Position numbers and translations under genes: made by a program | Notes under the pieces: generated by a model | Database searches by the model: none | Seen by the model: the letters and a program-made list of their open reading frames with translations, nothing else | What the model was told of the DNA's origin: nothing | Part shown: positions 10,644 to 19,596 of the stretch, in pieces | Layout of the letters: each line of letters begins with the position of its first letter | How positions within the stretch are numbered: the stretch's first letter is position 1 | Assembly (NCBI RefSeq): GCF_000526915.1 | Contig: NZ_JAGZ01000008.1 | Location: forward strand, 1-64,000 | DNA: 64,000 nt | Direction of reading: 5' to 3' | Source: Mycobacterium genavense ATCC 51234 | GTDB taxonomy: Bacteria; Actinomycetota; Actinomycetes; Mycobacteriales; Mycobacteriaceae

Positions 10644-11475
10644 TCAGCCTAGGTCGGTCGACGTCGAAAGCGTCCGCCACTTGTCGATGTCGGCCTTGAG
10701 GCTGTCGATCTTGGCCTCCACCGTGGCGACGCAGTCGGTGCCCAGCAGCAGATGCACCGGCGGGTCGACGGCCGCGGCGATGTCGACGATGGCCGCGGCG
10801 GCCTTGATCGGGTCGCCGGGCTGGGCGTGGTTGACGTCCGCGGCGTGGGCACGCACCGCCCCGGCGGTGGACTCGTAGTCGGCGATGACGGTGGCTTCGG
10901 TGTCCAGGCTGGACGCGTCGAGGAAGTCGGTCGGAAGTATCCGGGTTCGACGATCGTGACCCAGATTCCCAGCGGCCGCAGCTCGCCGGCCAGCGCCTCA
11001 CTGAACCCTTCCATCGCGAACTTGGTCGAGCAGTAGATGCCCCATCCCGGCCCACCGGCCAGGCCGCCGACCGAGCTGATGTTGATGATGTGGCCAAAGC
11101 GCTGGGCGCGCATGATCGGCAGCACAGCGCGTTGCATGGTCAGGGTACCGAACACGTTGACCTCGTAGACGGCCCGGACCGCTGGGTCGGAGGCCTCCTC
11201 GACGGCGCCGAGCAGGCCGCGGCCGGCGTTGTTCACCAGCACGTCGATCCGGCCGAACGTATCGACCGCCGAACTGACCGCCCGCGCGGCCTGATCGGCG
11301 TTGGTGACGTCGAGGTCGACGGGCAGCAGCGCGTCGCCGGCGTCGGGCAGGTGGGTGAGGATCTCTCGGCGCGTCGCGCGGTGGCCACCACGCGGTCGCC
11401 CTGAGCCAGGATCTTGCGGGCGATCTCGAGGCCGAAACCGCGGGAAGCTCCGGTGAGGAACCAGACCTTGGACAC
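10644..11475 (-). pseudogene. Short-chain dehydrogenase/reductase with two frameshifts
   Basis: The protein can be followed through three frames. The N-terminus, from a GTG at 11475 behind AGAGGG, reads VWFLTGASRGFGLEIARKIL. A 1-nt loss near 11367 shifts to LVNNAGRGLLGAVEE through the catalytic region (NISSVGGL, YCSTK). A second 1-nt loss near 10933, after VEPGYFR, shifts to the C-terminal RAHAADVNHAQPGDPIKAA. Repaired length is about 277 aa, a classical SDR with TGxxxGxG and YxxxK. No single frame contains both the cofactor site and the whole fold, so the gene should be dead. Confidence 0.88.
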
Positions 11476-11513
11476 TTTCCCTCTTTCTTCTCGCGTTTCT
11501 TCTCGCGGTCGGC

Positions 11514-11822
11514 CTAGCTGGGCGGCGGGGGTGGCTGGTCGGGCGGGATCGCCCCGGCGCAGCCCCCGGGCGGGGGCGGCCCGGGCAGGAGTTCGTCGCC
11601 GCCGACGCAGTCGTAGTAGAACTGCGGGCCGGCTATCCAGGTCTTCATCCACTGGTGCCAAAACGACCCGTCGGGGTACTTCTCTCCGTCGCACACCGCC
11701 AAATTGCCGTATCCCCATCGGCCGCCCGGGCAGTAGCCCTTCGTCATGTCGGGCTGGTGCGGGTCGGGCGGATCGGCGCGGGCGACGGCGGGAGAAAGCA
11801 CAAGCGCCGCAGCACAACCCAC
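11514..11822 (-). CDS. Small secreted proline-rich protein, start uncertain
   Basis: About 100 aa. A hydrophobic leader (GCAAALVLSPAVARA, cut predicted after ARA) precedes DPPDPHQPDMTKGYCPGGRWGYGNLAVCDGEKYPDGS, so it is probably exported. The body has four cysteines in two pairs and a proline-rich end (PPDQPPPPPS). This resembles small mycobacterial secreted hypothetical proteins. The only credible in-frame start near the leader is a GTG at 11822. The frame stays open upstream, but the upstream residues do not look like a signal peptide, so a truncated or shifted N-terminus is possible. Function unknown. Confidence 0.6.
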   Translation of the reverse strand: MGCAAALVLSPAVARADPPDPHQPDMTKGYCPGGRWGYGNLAVCDGEKYPDGSFWHQWMKTWIAGPQFYYDCVGGDELLPGPPPPGGCAGAIPPDQPPPPPS

Positions 11823-11994
11823 TATCGCTGCGCCTCGGCGAAGAAGCGTGAATGTTATTTCGACTCCGTTGAGGCATGCGATAAGGGGGCGATTCGGGTT
11901 CGCACAGTGTACGACGCGGTCGTTCCCGCCGAACGTGCTCTGGTGGTGAAAAATCGGCGAAAATCTCGCCATTAGAGCACGTTCGGCGAACAAG

Positions 11995-14900
11995 TCAGCG
12001 AAAGTCCCGCGACTTCGAGCCGACGGCCAATGTGATACGGCCCAGCCGCTCGGCCACCACGGTGACTGCGCCGCTGGCGTTTTGGACCTGACCGCGGACC
12101 AGCAGCGCCGGTGCGGTGTTCGCCAGCTTGCGGTGTCGCGCCCAAACCCCGGGTGTGCAGAGCACATTGACCATCCCGGTCTCGTCCTCGAGGTTGATGA
12201 ACGTCACGCCCTGCGCGGTGGCGGGTCGCTGCCGATGGGTCACCGCGCCGGCGATCAGCACCCGGTCGCCGTCGGGCACGCCGAGTAGCCCCTCGGCGGG
12301 CACCACCCCCATCGCGTTCAGGTCGGCCCGCAGGAACTGGGTCGGGTAGCTGTCCGGGGAGATGCCGGTGGCCCACACGTCGGCGGCGGCCAGCTCCAGC
12401 TCGCTCATCCCCGGCAACGCCGGAATGTGCGACGACGAGCCCACCCCGGGCAGCCGGTCCGGCCGTTGGGTGGCCGCGGCCCCGGCCGCCCACAGCGCCT
12501 CGCGCCGCGACATCCCGAAGCAGGCGAAAGCCCCGGCCGTCGCCAGCGCTTCGGTCTGCGGCACGTTCAGCTGCAGCCGGGAAGTCAGATCCAGCAGAGA
12601 AGTAAACGGGCCGTTGGCTTTTCGCTCCTCGACCAGCTTCTCGGCCAGGTCGTCGCCGATATGACGGACCGCGCCCAGCCCGAGCCGTACCTCCGTGCCG
12701 GCGTTCTCGAGGGTGGCGTGCGCCAGGCTCGCGTTGACGTCCGGGCCGTGCACCAGCACGCCGTGCCGACGTGCGTCGGCCACCAGCGACTGCGGCGAAT
12801 AGAAGCCCATCGGCTGGGCACGCAGCAGCGCGGCGCAGAACGCGGCCGGGTGATGCAGCTTGAACCACGACGAGTAGAACACCAGCGACGCGAAGGACAA
12901 TGCGTGGCTTTCCGGGAAGCCGAAATTGGCGAAGGCTTCCAGCTTTTCGTAGGTCCGCTCGATCACCTCGTCGGTGGCACCGTGCAATTGACGCATGCCC
13001 TGGTAGAACCGGTCGCGCAGCCGTCGCATGCGTTCGGTCGAGCGCTTGGACCCCATGGCGCGCCGCAGCTGGTCGGCCTCGGCGGCCGAGAAGCCGGCGC
13101 AGTCGACCGCGAGCTGCATCAGCTGCTCCTGAAACAGCGGCACCCCCAACGTCTTTCGCAACGCGTGCTCCATGGACGGGTGGTCGTAGACCACCGGGTC
13201 CAGGCCGTTGCGCCGCCGGATGTAGGGGTGCACCGACCCGCCCTGGATGGGCCCGGGCCGGATCAGCGCGACCTCGACCACCAGGTCGTAGAACACCCGC
13301 GGCTTCAGCCTGGGCAGCGTGGCCATCTGCGCGCGGGACTCCACCTGGAACACGCCGACGGAATCGGCGCGGGCCAGCATCTCGTACACCGCCGGCTCGG
13401 AGAGGTCGAGGCGGGCCAGGTCGACCTCGATGCCCTTGTGTTCGGCCACCAGGTCTTTGGCGTAGTGCAACGCCGAGAGCATGCCCAGACCGAGCAGGTC
13501 GAACTTCACCAAACCGATTGCCGCGCAATCGTCTTTGTCCCACTGCAGGACGCTGCGGTTCTCCATCCGCGCCCACTCCACCGGGCACACATCGGCGATC
13601 GGGCGATCGCATATCACCATGCCCCCGGAGTGAATGCCCATGTGCCGCGGCAGGTTCCGGATCTGGGTGGCCAACTCGATCACCTGCGGCGGGATGCCGT
13701 CGAGGTCCGGCGAGTCGGCCAGACCGTCCCAGTGGCTGATCTGTTTGCTCCACGCGTCCTGCTGGCCCTGCGAGTAACCCAGGGCACGGGCCATGTCGCG
13801 CACCGCGATCTTGGCGCGGTAGGTGATGACGTTGGCGACCTGAGCGGCGTAGTCGCGGCCGTATTTGTCGTAGACGTACTGGATGACCTTTTCACGCTGA
13901 TCCGACTCGATGTCCATGTCGATGTCGGGCGGCCCGTCGCGGGCGGGCGACAGGAAGCGCTCGAACAGCAGCTCGTTGGCCACCGGGTCGACCGCGGTGA
14001 CGCCCAGGGCATAACAGACCGCGGAGTTGGCCGCCGATCCCCTGCCCTGGCACAGGATGTTGTTCTCCCGGCAAAATCGGGCGATATCGTGCACCACCAG
14101 GAAATAGCCCGGAAACCTCAGTTGGGCAATGACTTTCAGTTCATGTTCGATCTGGGCGTACGCCCGTGGCGCTGATTCGACAAGCCCGTAACGATCGCGC
14201 GCTCCCGCCATCGTCAACTGCCACAACCAGCTGTCCTCGGTGTGCGGATGGGGCACGTCGAACGGCGGCAGCTGCGGGGCGATCAGCGCCAGCCCGAACG
14301 CGCACTGCTCGCCGAGTTCAGCGGCGGCGGTCACCACCTCGGGCCACTGGGTAAACAGCCGGGCCATCTCTTCGCCGGACCGCAAATGCGAACCACCCAG
14401 CGGGGCCAGCCATCCGGCGGCCGACTCCAATGACTGCCGGGCCCGGATCGCGCCCATCGCCATGGCCAGCCGGCGCCGGGACGGCCCCGCGAAATGTGCT
14501 CCGGTGGTGGCGACGACGCCGACGCCGAAGCGTGGCGCCAGGGCGGCCAGTGTCGCGTTGCGCTCGTCGTCGAGGGGCTGGCCGTGCTGGGTCAACTCGA
14601 CGCTGACCCTTTCCGCGCCGAATCGGTCCACCAGATCGGCCAGCGCCCGCGCCGTCGCCTCCGGGCCTGCGTCGGAAAAAGCTTGGCGCACATGGCCTTT
14701 ACGACATCCGGTCAGGATGTGCCAGTGCCCGCCCGCGGCTTCGGTCAGCGTGTCGAGGTCGAAGCGCAGCTTGCCTTTCTCCCCGCCGGCCAGATGCGCG
14801 GCGGCCAGCTGCCGCGACAACCGCCGGTAGCCCTCCGGGCCGCGGGCCAGCACCAGCAGGTGCGGGCCGGGCGGGTCCGGCTGCTCGGTGCGGGCCTGTG

Positions 14901-15282
14901 AGTTCAGCGACAACTCGGCGCCGAACACGGTGCGCACGTCGAGTTCGGCGGCGGCGTCGGCGAACCGCACCGCGCCGTACAAGCCGTTGTGGTCGGTCAG
15001 CGCCAGCGCCCGCAGATCCAGCCGGGCGGCCTCCTCCACCAGCTCCTCAGGCGTGCTGGCGCCGTCCAGGAAGCTGTAGGCCGAATGCGCGTGCAGCTCG
15101 GCGTAGGCGACGCGCGAGCAGGCCGCCCGACCACCGTCTGGTGGCCGATAGGCCGGGCGCTTGCGCGAGAAGGGGGCCTCTTCCGCCGGACCGGACGGGG
15201 TGGGTGCGCCGGCATGACGCGGCTTGCCGTCGAGCACCCGCTCCATTTCCGCCCAACTCGGCGGCCCATTGAACCAACCCAC
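11995..15282 (-). CDS. dnaE2: Error-prone DNA polymerase DnaE2
   Basis: 1095 aa C-family polymerase. A PHP domain starts at YAELHAHSAYSFLDGAS (near residue 60). The palm carries GRGSAANSAVCYALG and PDIDMDIESD, which supplies the catalytic aspartates, followed by LGLGMLSALHYAKDL. Tandem helix-hairpin-helix and OB regions complete the C-terminus. DnaE2 is the inducible translesion polymerase of mycobacteria. It has no clamp-binding motif of its own and is recruited through ImuB, which is encoded 9 kb to the right. Translation starts at a GTG (15282), 12 bp from a LexA box. Intact and of usual length. Confidence 0.95.
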   Translation of the reverse strand: MGWFNGPPSWAEMERVLDGKPRHAGAPTPSGPAEEAPFSRKRPAYRPPDGGRAACSRVAYAELHAHSAYSFLDGASTPEELVEEAARLDLRALALTDHNGLYGAVRFADAAAELDVRTVFGAELSLNSQARTEQPDPPGPHLLVLARGPEGYRRLSRQLAAAHLAGGEKGKLRFDLDTLTEAAGGHWHILTGCRKGHVRQAFSDAGPEATARALADLVDRFGAERVSVELTQHGQPLDDERNATLAALAPRFGVGVVATTGAHFAGPSRRRLAMAMGAIRARQSLESAAGWLAPLGGSHLRSGEEMARLFTQWPEVVTAAAELGEQCAFGLALIAPQLPPFDVPHPHTEDSWLWQLTMAGARDRYGLVESAPRAYAQIEHELKVIAQLRFPGYFLVVHDIARFCRENNILCQGRGSAANSAVCYALGVTAVDPVANELLFERFLSPARDGPPDIDMDIESDQREKVIQYVYDKYGRDYAAQVANVITYRAKIAVRDMARALGYSQGQQDAWSKQISHWDGLADSPDLDGIPPQVIELATQIRNLPRHMGIHSGGMVICDRPIADVCPVEWARMENRSVLQWDKDDCAAIGLVKFDLLGLGMLSALHYAKDLVAEHKGIEVDLARLDLSEPAVYEMLARADSVGVFQVESRAQMATLPRLKPRVFYDLVVEVALIRPGPIQGGSVHPYIRRRNGLDPVVYDHPSMEHALRKTLGVPLFQEQLMQLAVDCAGFSAAEADQLRRAMGSKRSTERMRRLRDRFYQGMRQLHGATDEVIERTYEKLEAFANFGFPESHALSFASLVFYSSWFKLHHPAAFCAALLRAQPMGFYSPQSLVADARRHGVLVHGPDVNASLAHATLENAGTEVRLGLGAVRHIGDDLAEKLVEERKANGPFTSLLDLTSRLQLNVPQTEALATAGAFACFGMSRREALWAAGAAATQRPDRLPGVGSSSHIPALPGMSELELAAADVWATGISPDSYPTQFLRADLNAMGVVPAEGLLGVPDGDRVLIAGAVTHRQRPATAQGVTFINLEDETGMVNVLCTPGVWARHRKLANTAPALLVRGQVQNASGAVTVVAERLGRITLAVGSKSRDFR

Positions 15283-15294
15283 CTCCGCAGTCTA

Positions 15295-15310
15295 TCGAAA
15301 GTGTGTTCGA
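15295..15310 (-). promoter_or_regulatory. LexA/SOS box upstream of dnaE2
   Basis: The + strand reads TCGAAAGTGTGTTCGA, a match to the mycobacterial SOS box TCGAAC-N4-GTTCGA with one deviation. It ends 12 bp before the dnaE2 GTG, so LexA should block transcription initiation. It also lies in the divergent region shared with the WS/DGAT-like gene. Confidence 0.88.
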
Positions 15311-15444
15311 TTTCGCGCGGGGTTGTCGAAGAGGTTGTTAAACGGGTCTTCAACTTCTAAACACAGTCTTAACGGACTGGGATCTACCGCGACGGGGCCG
15401 CGGCCACAGATACTGGTACGGGGCAACTAGGGCGGGAACTGAAC

Positions 15445-16834
15445 ATGGGACAGCTGACAGCGGCATTGGATTCGGGATTGCGCACCGCGGCGGACCCCGA
15501 TCGGCAGGCGAGCATGGCGACGGGGGCGGTCGCCATCGTCGAAGGCACCATACCCAGCCCGGCACGCCTCAAAACCCTACTGGCAGAACGCATTCAGTCG
15601 ATACCGTGGTGCACCCAGGCGTTGCGGACACATCCATTCAGCGGTGTCCAGCATTGGGCCGACGATCCTGCTTTCGACCTCGCCCACCACCTGCACCGGG
15701 TCGCGGTTCCCCGCCCGGGCGACGAGGCCGACCTGTCTCGGGCGATCGCCCATGCCCTGGAACGCCCCCTGGAATTGGACCGCCCGCTGTGGGAGTGCTG
15801 GGTCATCGAGGGGCTGCGCGGCAAGTGGGCGATCCTGATCAAGGTCCACCACTACCTCGCCGAAGCCACCCCCGCTGCCCACTTGCTCACCCGGCTCTGT
15901 GACGACGCCGACGGCGAGACGTTTACCAATTATGTTGCGTACCAATTATGTTGTGCCGGATAATGTTTCGGAACAGGGTCGGAAGCCGGATTGGACCGAC
16001 GCGCTGTGGCGGGTCTCAATCGTCGCCAGCACTGTCACGAGCACGCTGGCCGAGACCCTCCGAGCGGCGGCACGTACGTCGACGGGTCCGGCGGTCACGA
16101 TGCGGCGCTACGGCACGGTGCGCGTTCCCCTCGCCGCCGTCGACGCGGTGTGCGGCAAGTTCCGGGTGACCACCGACGACGTCGCGCTCGCCGCCATCAC
16201 CGAGGGCTTCCGGGCCGTGCTGCTGCACCGCGGCGAACAACCCCGCGCGGGCTCGCTGCGCACTCCCGAGAAGAGGTACCTGCCCGTCGAGCACGACGAT
16301 CCGGTGCAGCGGCTGCGGATCGTGCACAGCAGCTTGAATCAGCCCACGCCGGCTGACCAGAACACCGGACCGAGAATCGCCGACCTGGCTACCAGCTCCA
16401 TGCCATTCACCTTGTGCGCCAAGGCGATTCGGCTGGTGCTGAGCCGGCTGCCGCAACCGGGCATCGTGACGCTGGCCACCAGCGCGCCCGGGCCGCGGCA
16501 CCGGCTGGAGCTGATGGGCGCCACCGTGGAGCGCCTACTGCCGATCCCGCCGACGGCTTCCCGGCTGTCCAACGGAGTCGCGGTACTCAGCTATGGCGAC
16601 GAGTTGATCTTCGGGATCACCGCCGACTACGACGCCGCACCCGAACTGCAACAGCTCGCCAGCGGCATCGAACGAGAGATGGCGCGGCTGACGGCACTCA
16701 GCCAGGACTCCGTCCTGCTGTTCAGCAAGGATCGCCGCCAGCGACGGGTTCGTGCGCTGACGGGCGGCGCCGTCGAACCACCCGACCGTGCGCGCACGCC
16801 GCTGACCCGACCCGGGCGGCGTCCATCGCCGTGA
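15445..16834 (+). pseudogene. WS/DGAT-like acyltransferase (Rv3371-type), broken by a 16-bp tandem duplication
   Basis: The N-terminal frame (from ATG 15445) has the acyltransferase start TAALDSGLRTAADPDRQAS and an active-site segment IKVHHYLAEATPAAH. The rest continues one frame over as TNYVVPDNVSEQGRKPDW to 16834. The shift is explained exactly by a 16-bp tandem duplication at 15924-15955: removing one copy restores one 458-codon frame. The family makes wax esters or triacylglycerol with a HHxxxDG motif. Here the motif is HHYLAEA, so activity may already have been weak. It is divergent from dnaE2. Confidence 0.9.
15924..15955 (+). repeat. 16-bp tandem duplication inside the WS/DGAT gene
   Basis: TACCAATTATGTTG occurs at 15924-15937 and again at 15940-15953, period 16. 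The added 16 bp shift the frame by +1, which equals the observed frame change. This is typical of replication slippage. Confidence 0.92.
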
Positions 16835-16846
16835 GAGGGTTGGTCA

Positions 16847-17899
16847 ATGCCATCGGTCACGATCGACCCACACCGCCACGACGCGGTGCTGTTCGAGCCA
16901 GGACTGGACGCTCCGCCGGCGTTGCTCGCGCAATTGCGGGAGGCCGGTGTCGGCATCGGCAGCTTCCCGTCGCCCGACCTTTGCGACATCCGGGCGGGAC
17001 GAGCCGTGGTCGTGGCGGCGAGCGCGGCGGCGGCCGCGGCCGCGGGCGACGCGGGGTTCGCCTTGGTGATCGCCGCGCAGGACCTCGATGGCGTCGCGGT
17101 CCGCACCGGGGACCTGCGGATGTCGCAGCTGCCCGACGCCTCGCGGCTGCTCGATGAGGATCTTCGGCACCCGGCGGTGTTCTTCGACTTCGACGGCACG
17201 CTCTCGGACATCGTCGACGATCCGGACGCCGCGCAGCTGGTCGCCGGCGCGGCCGACGCGCTGCGGCGGTTGGCCGCTTGGTGCCCGGTCGCGATCCTGT
17301 CCGGCCGCGACCTGGCCGACGTGAGCGCACGCGTCGGCCTGCCCGGCATCTGGTATGCCGGCAGCCACGGATTCGAGCTGACCGCACCCGACGGGACTCA
17401 CCACCAAAACGACGCGGCGGCCGCGGCCGTGCCGGTGCTGGAATCCGCGGCCGCCCGGCTGCGCGAGCGGTTCGCGTCGATTCCGGGTGTCCGCGTGGAG
17501 CACAAGCGATTTGGCGTCGCCGTGCACTATCGCAATGCCGCGCGTGACCGGGTCGGCGAGGTGACCGCGGCGGTGCGGGCGGAGGGTCAGCGCGACACGC
17601 TTCGGGCGACCACCGGGCGCGAAGTGATCGAGCTGCGCCCGGATGTCGACTGGGACAAGGGAAAAACGCTGCACTGGGTGCTCGATCACCTGGACGACAC
17701 GGCACACCTGACGCCGATCTTCCTCGGCGACGACATCACCGACGAGGACGGCTTCGACGCGGTGCGCGCGGACGGGATCCCAATCCTGGTGCGGCACAAC
17801 GACGACGGCGACCGGGCCACCGCCGCGCGGTACGGGCTGGACAGTCCGGCCGCCGCGGCCGACTTCGTAGCCCGGCTGGCGCAGCGGTTGTCCGGCTAG
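16847..17899 (+). CDS. otsB2: Trehalose-6-phosphate phosphatase OtsB2
   Basis: 350 aa HAD phosphatase. Motif I FFDFDGTLSDIV (nucleophile and general acid Asp), motif III lysine in DWDKGKTL and motif IV FLGDDITDEDGFDA are all present. It removes phosphate from trehalose-6-phosphate in the OtsA-OtsB route. OtsB2 is the essential phosphatase in M. tuberculosis. The N-terminal extension is some 40 residues shorter than in M. tuberculosis. Its stop overlaps the convergent htdY stop by 4 bp. Intact. Confidence 0.94.
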   Translation: MPSVTIDPHRHDAVLFEPGLDAPPALLAQLREAGVGIGSFPSPDLCDIRAGRAVVVAASAAAAAAAGDAGFALVIAAQDLDGVAVRTGDLRMSQLPDASRLLDEDLRHPAVFFDFDGTLSDIVDDPDAAQLVAGAADALRRLAAWCPVAILSGRDLADVSARVGLPGIWYAGSHGFELTAPDGTHHQNDAAAAAVPVLESAAARLRERFASIPGVRVEHKRFGVAVHYRNAARDRVGEVTAAVRAEGQRDTLRATTGREVIELRPDVDWDKGKTLHWVLDHLDDTAHLTPIFLGDDITDEDGFDAVRADGIPILVRHNDDGDRATAARYGLDSPAAAADFVARLAQRLSG

Positions 17900-18771
17900 C
17901 TCGGCACGTATTCGACGGCGCCGTCGTCGAGCACCACCCGCCCGGCCTCGGCGCCTTCGGCACCGGAAGCAACCGTGCGAAAGACCGCCTTGCCTTCCCC
18001 GGTGCGCCAGATCAGCGTCGTCAGCGTCTCGCCGGGAAACACCGGTGAGCTGAAGCGCGAATCGATCGCGGTGATGTTGGCCGTCACCCCCTTGCCGAGC
18101 TCGGCCACCAGCGCCCGGCCCGCCACTCCGTAGCTGCACAGCCCGTGCAGGATCGGCTTCGGGAACCCGGCCAGCTCCCGGGCGAACCACGGGTCGCTGT
18201 GCAGCGGGTTGCGGTCACCGGACAACCGGTAGATCAGCGCCTGATCCTCACGGGTGGGCAGCGCGACCGTCACGTCGGGCTCGCGATCTGGGAATTCCGG
18301 GGCGATCGGGCGCTGCCCCGGCTGCCCGCCGAAACCGCCCGCGCCCCGCACCACAAACGTGGTCGACGTTTCGGCGACCAGATTGCCCGAATCCGGGTCG
18401 GTGCCGCGGCCGCGCAGCATCACGACCGCGTTCTTGCCCTCACCCTTGTCCTGGATATCGGTGACCTCGGTGACCACCGACAGCTTGCCCGCGGCGGGCA
18501 GCGGCGCGTGCAGCCGGATGCCCTGCGAGCCGTGTAACAGCATGGCCCAGTTGAAATCTCCGATCTTGCCCGCCGCCCCGAACGCCGGGCAGCAGATCAC
18601 CGCGTAGGTGGGCAGCACCTGCTGGGTGATCCCGTGGCTGTTCTCGGTGGTGAACGACAGATCGTCGAACCCCGCGCCGACGCCGAGGGCGTACAGCAGT
18701 GTGTCCCGGTCGTCCCACTCGAACAACTTCGGCTCGGTCACCGCGCCGACGGCAGTCGGGTCGATCGCCAT
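17896..18771 (-). CDS. htdY: 3-hydroxyacyl-thioester dehydratase HtdY (Rv3389c-type)
   Basis: 291-aa double hot-dog hydratase of the MaoC/R-specific type. The hydratase-2 signature is YRLSGDRNPLHSDPWFA, with its Asp and His catalytic pair, in the C-terminal half (about residues 180-197). The N-terminal half supplies the substrate tunnel. It hydrates or dehydrates 2-enoyl/3-hydroxyacyl-CoA. The neighbouring lpqD gene is divergent, 93 bp away. In M. tuberculosis some sixteen genes separate otsB2 and htdY; here they abut. Confidence 0.92.
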   Translation of the reverse strand: MAIDPTAVGAVTEPKLFEWDDRDTLLYALGVGAGFDDLSFTTENSHGITQQVLPTYAVICCPAFGAAGKIGDFNWAMLLHGSQGIRLHAPLPAAGKLSVVTEVTDIQDKGEGKNAVVMLRGRGTDPDSGNLVAETSTTFVVRGAGGFGGQPGQRPIAPEFPDREPDVTVALPTREDQALIYRLSGDRNPLHSDPWFARELAGFPKPILHGLCSYGVAGRALVAELGKGVTANITAIDSRFSSPVFPGETLTTLIWRTGEGKAVFRTVASGAEGAEAGRVVLDDGAVEYVPS

Positions 18772-18864
18772 TCGGGTCTCCTCTCGATCTCACAATTCCG
18801 GCTTTTCTGCACCCAACCATTGCAAACCCTTCCCCCGGGGCTGTCGGCAGGGCAGGCTATCGAC

Positions 18865-19577
18865 ATGGCCACGCGCAGTAGGCTCGGACGGGCTTTTTGG
18901 AAAACGGGGGTCGTGGTGGCCGCCATGCTCATCGTCGGTGCCTGCGGAGGATCGACGCAGGCGCGCGCGATCACGCTGACGTTCATCCGAAACGCGCAGA
19001 CCCAAGCCGACGCCGACGGGATCATCGCCACCGATCCGCCCGGCCCCGACCTCACCGCCGAGGGCAAGGGTCAGGCCCGGCAGGTCGCGCATCAGAGCGG
19101 TCGCAACGACTTCGACGCCGTCTACGCCTCCGCGATGGCCGAGGCACAGCAGACCGCCGGACCGCTGGCCAGCGAACTCGGCAAGCAAGTCGAGATCCTC
19201 AGCGGCGTGCAGGCACTGGGCGCGGGCTGGTACAACGGCAAACCGCAATCGATAGCGGCTACGACGTACATGCTGGCGCCGGCCGGCTGGATCAACGGTG
19301 ACGTCGCCAACAGCATCCCGGGATCGGTCAGCGGCAAGCAGTTCAACGACCAGTTCACCGCCGCGGTCAACAAGGTCTACAACAGCGGCCACAGCAAACC
19401 GGTGGTGTTCTCCCAGGGCGCGGCGATCATGGCGTGGACGCTGATGAACGCCACAACCGCAGGAACAGCCTGCTGACCAGCCATCCCCTACCGAACATCG
19501 GCCGCGTGGTCCTCACCGGCAACCCGACGGACGGGTGGACGCTGGTCGAATGGGACGGCATCCGCAACTTCAACTGA
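18865..19577 (+). pseudogene. lpqD: Lipoprotein LpqD (Rv3390-type), frameshifted near its end
   Basis: The signal region VVVAAMLIVGACGG has a lipobox cysteine, giving an anchored lipoprotein of the histidine-phosphatase fold. The catalytic RHG is replaced by RNAQ (in LTFIRNAQTQAD), so the family member is probably not a phosphatase anyway. A 1-nt loss near 19461 ends the frame at 19476. The expected C-terminus, NSLLTSHPLPNIGRVVLTG and on to DGIRNFN, continues in the next frame to 19577. About 34 residues are lost. A partly functional truncated product cannot be excluded. Confidence 0.85.
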
Positions 19578-19596
19578 TCCCCGCTACCATGGCTGA

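Noticed and set aside
11972..13753. 593-codon minus-strand frame overlapping dnaE2
   Set aside because: Out-of-frame shadow of dnaE2 with low-complexity Arg/Gly translation.
12427..14175. 582-codon plus-strand frame antisense to dnaE2
   Set aside because: Lies wholly inside dnaE2, is Arg/Gly/His-rich and has no recognisable motif or ribosome site.
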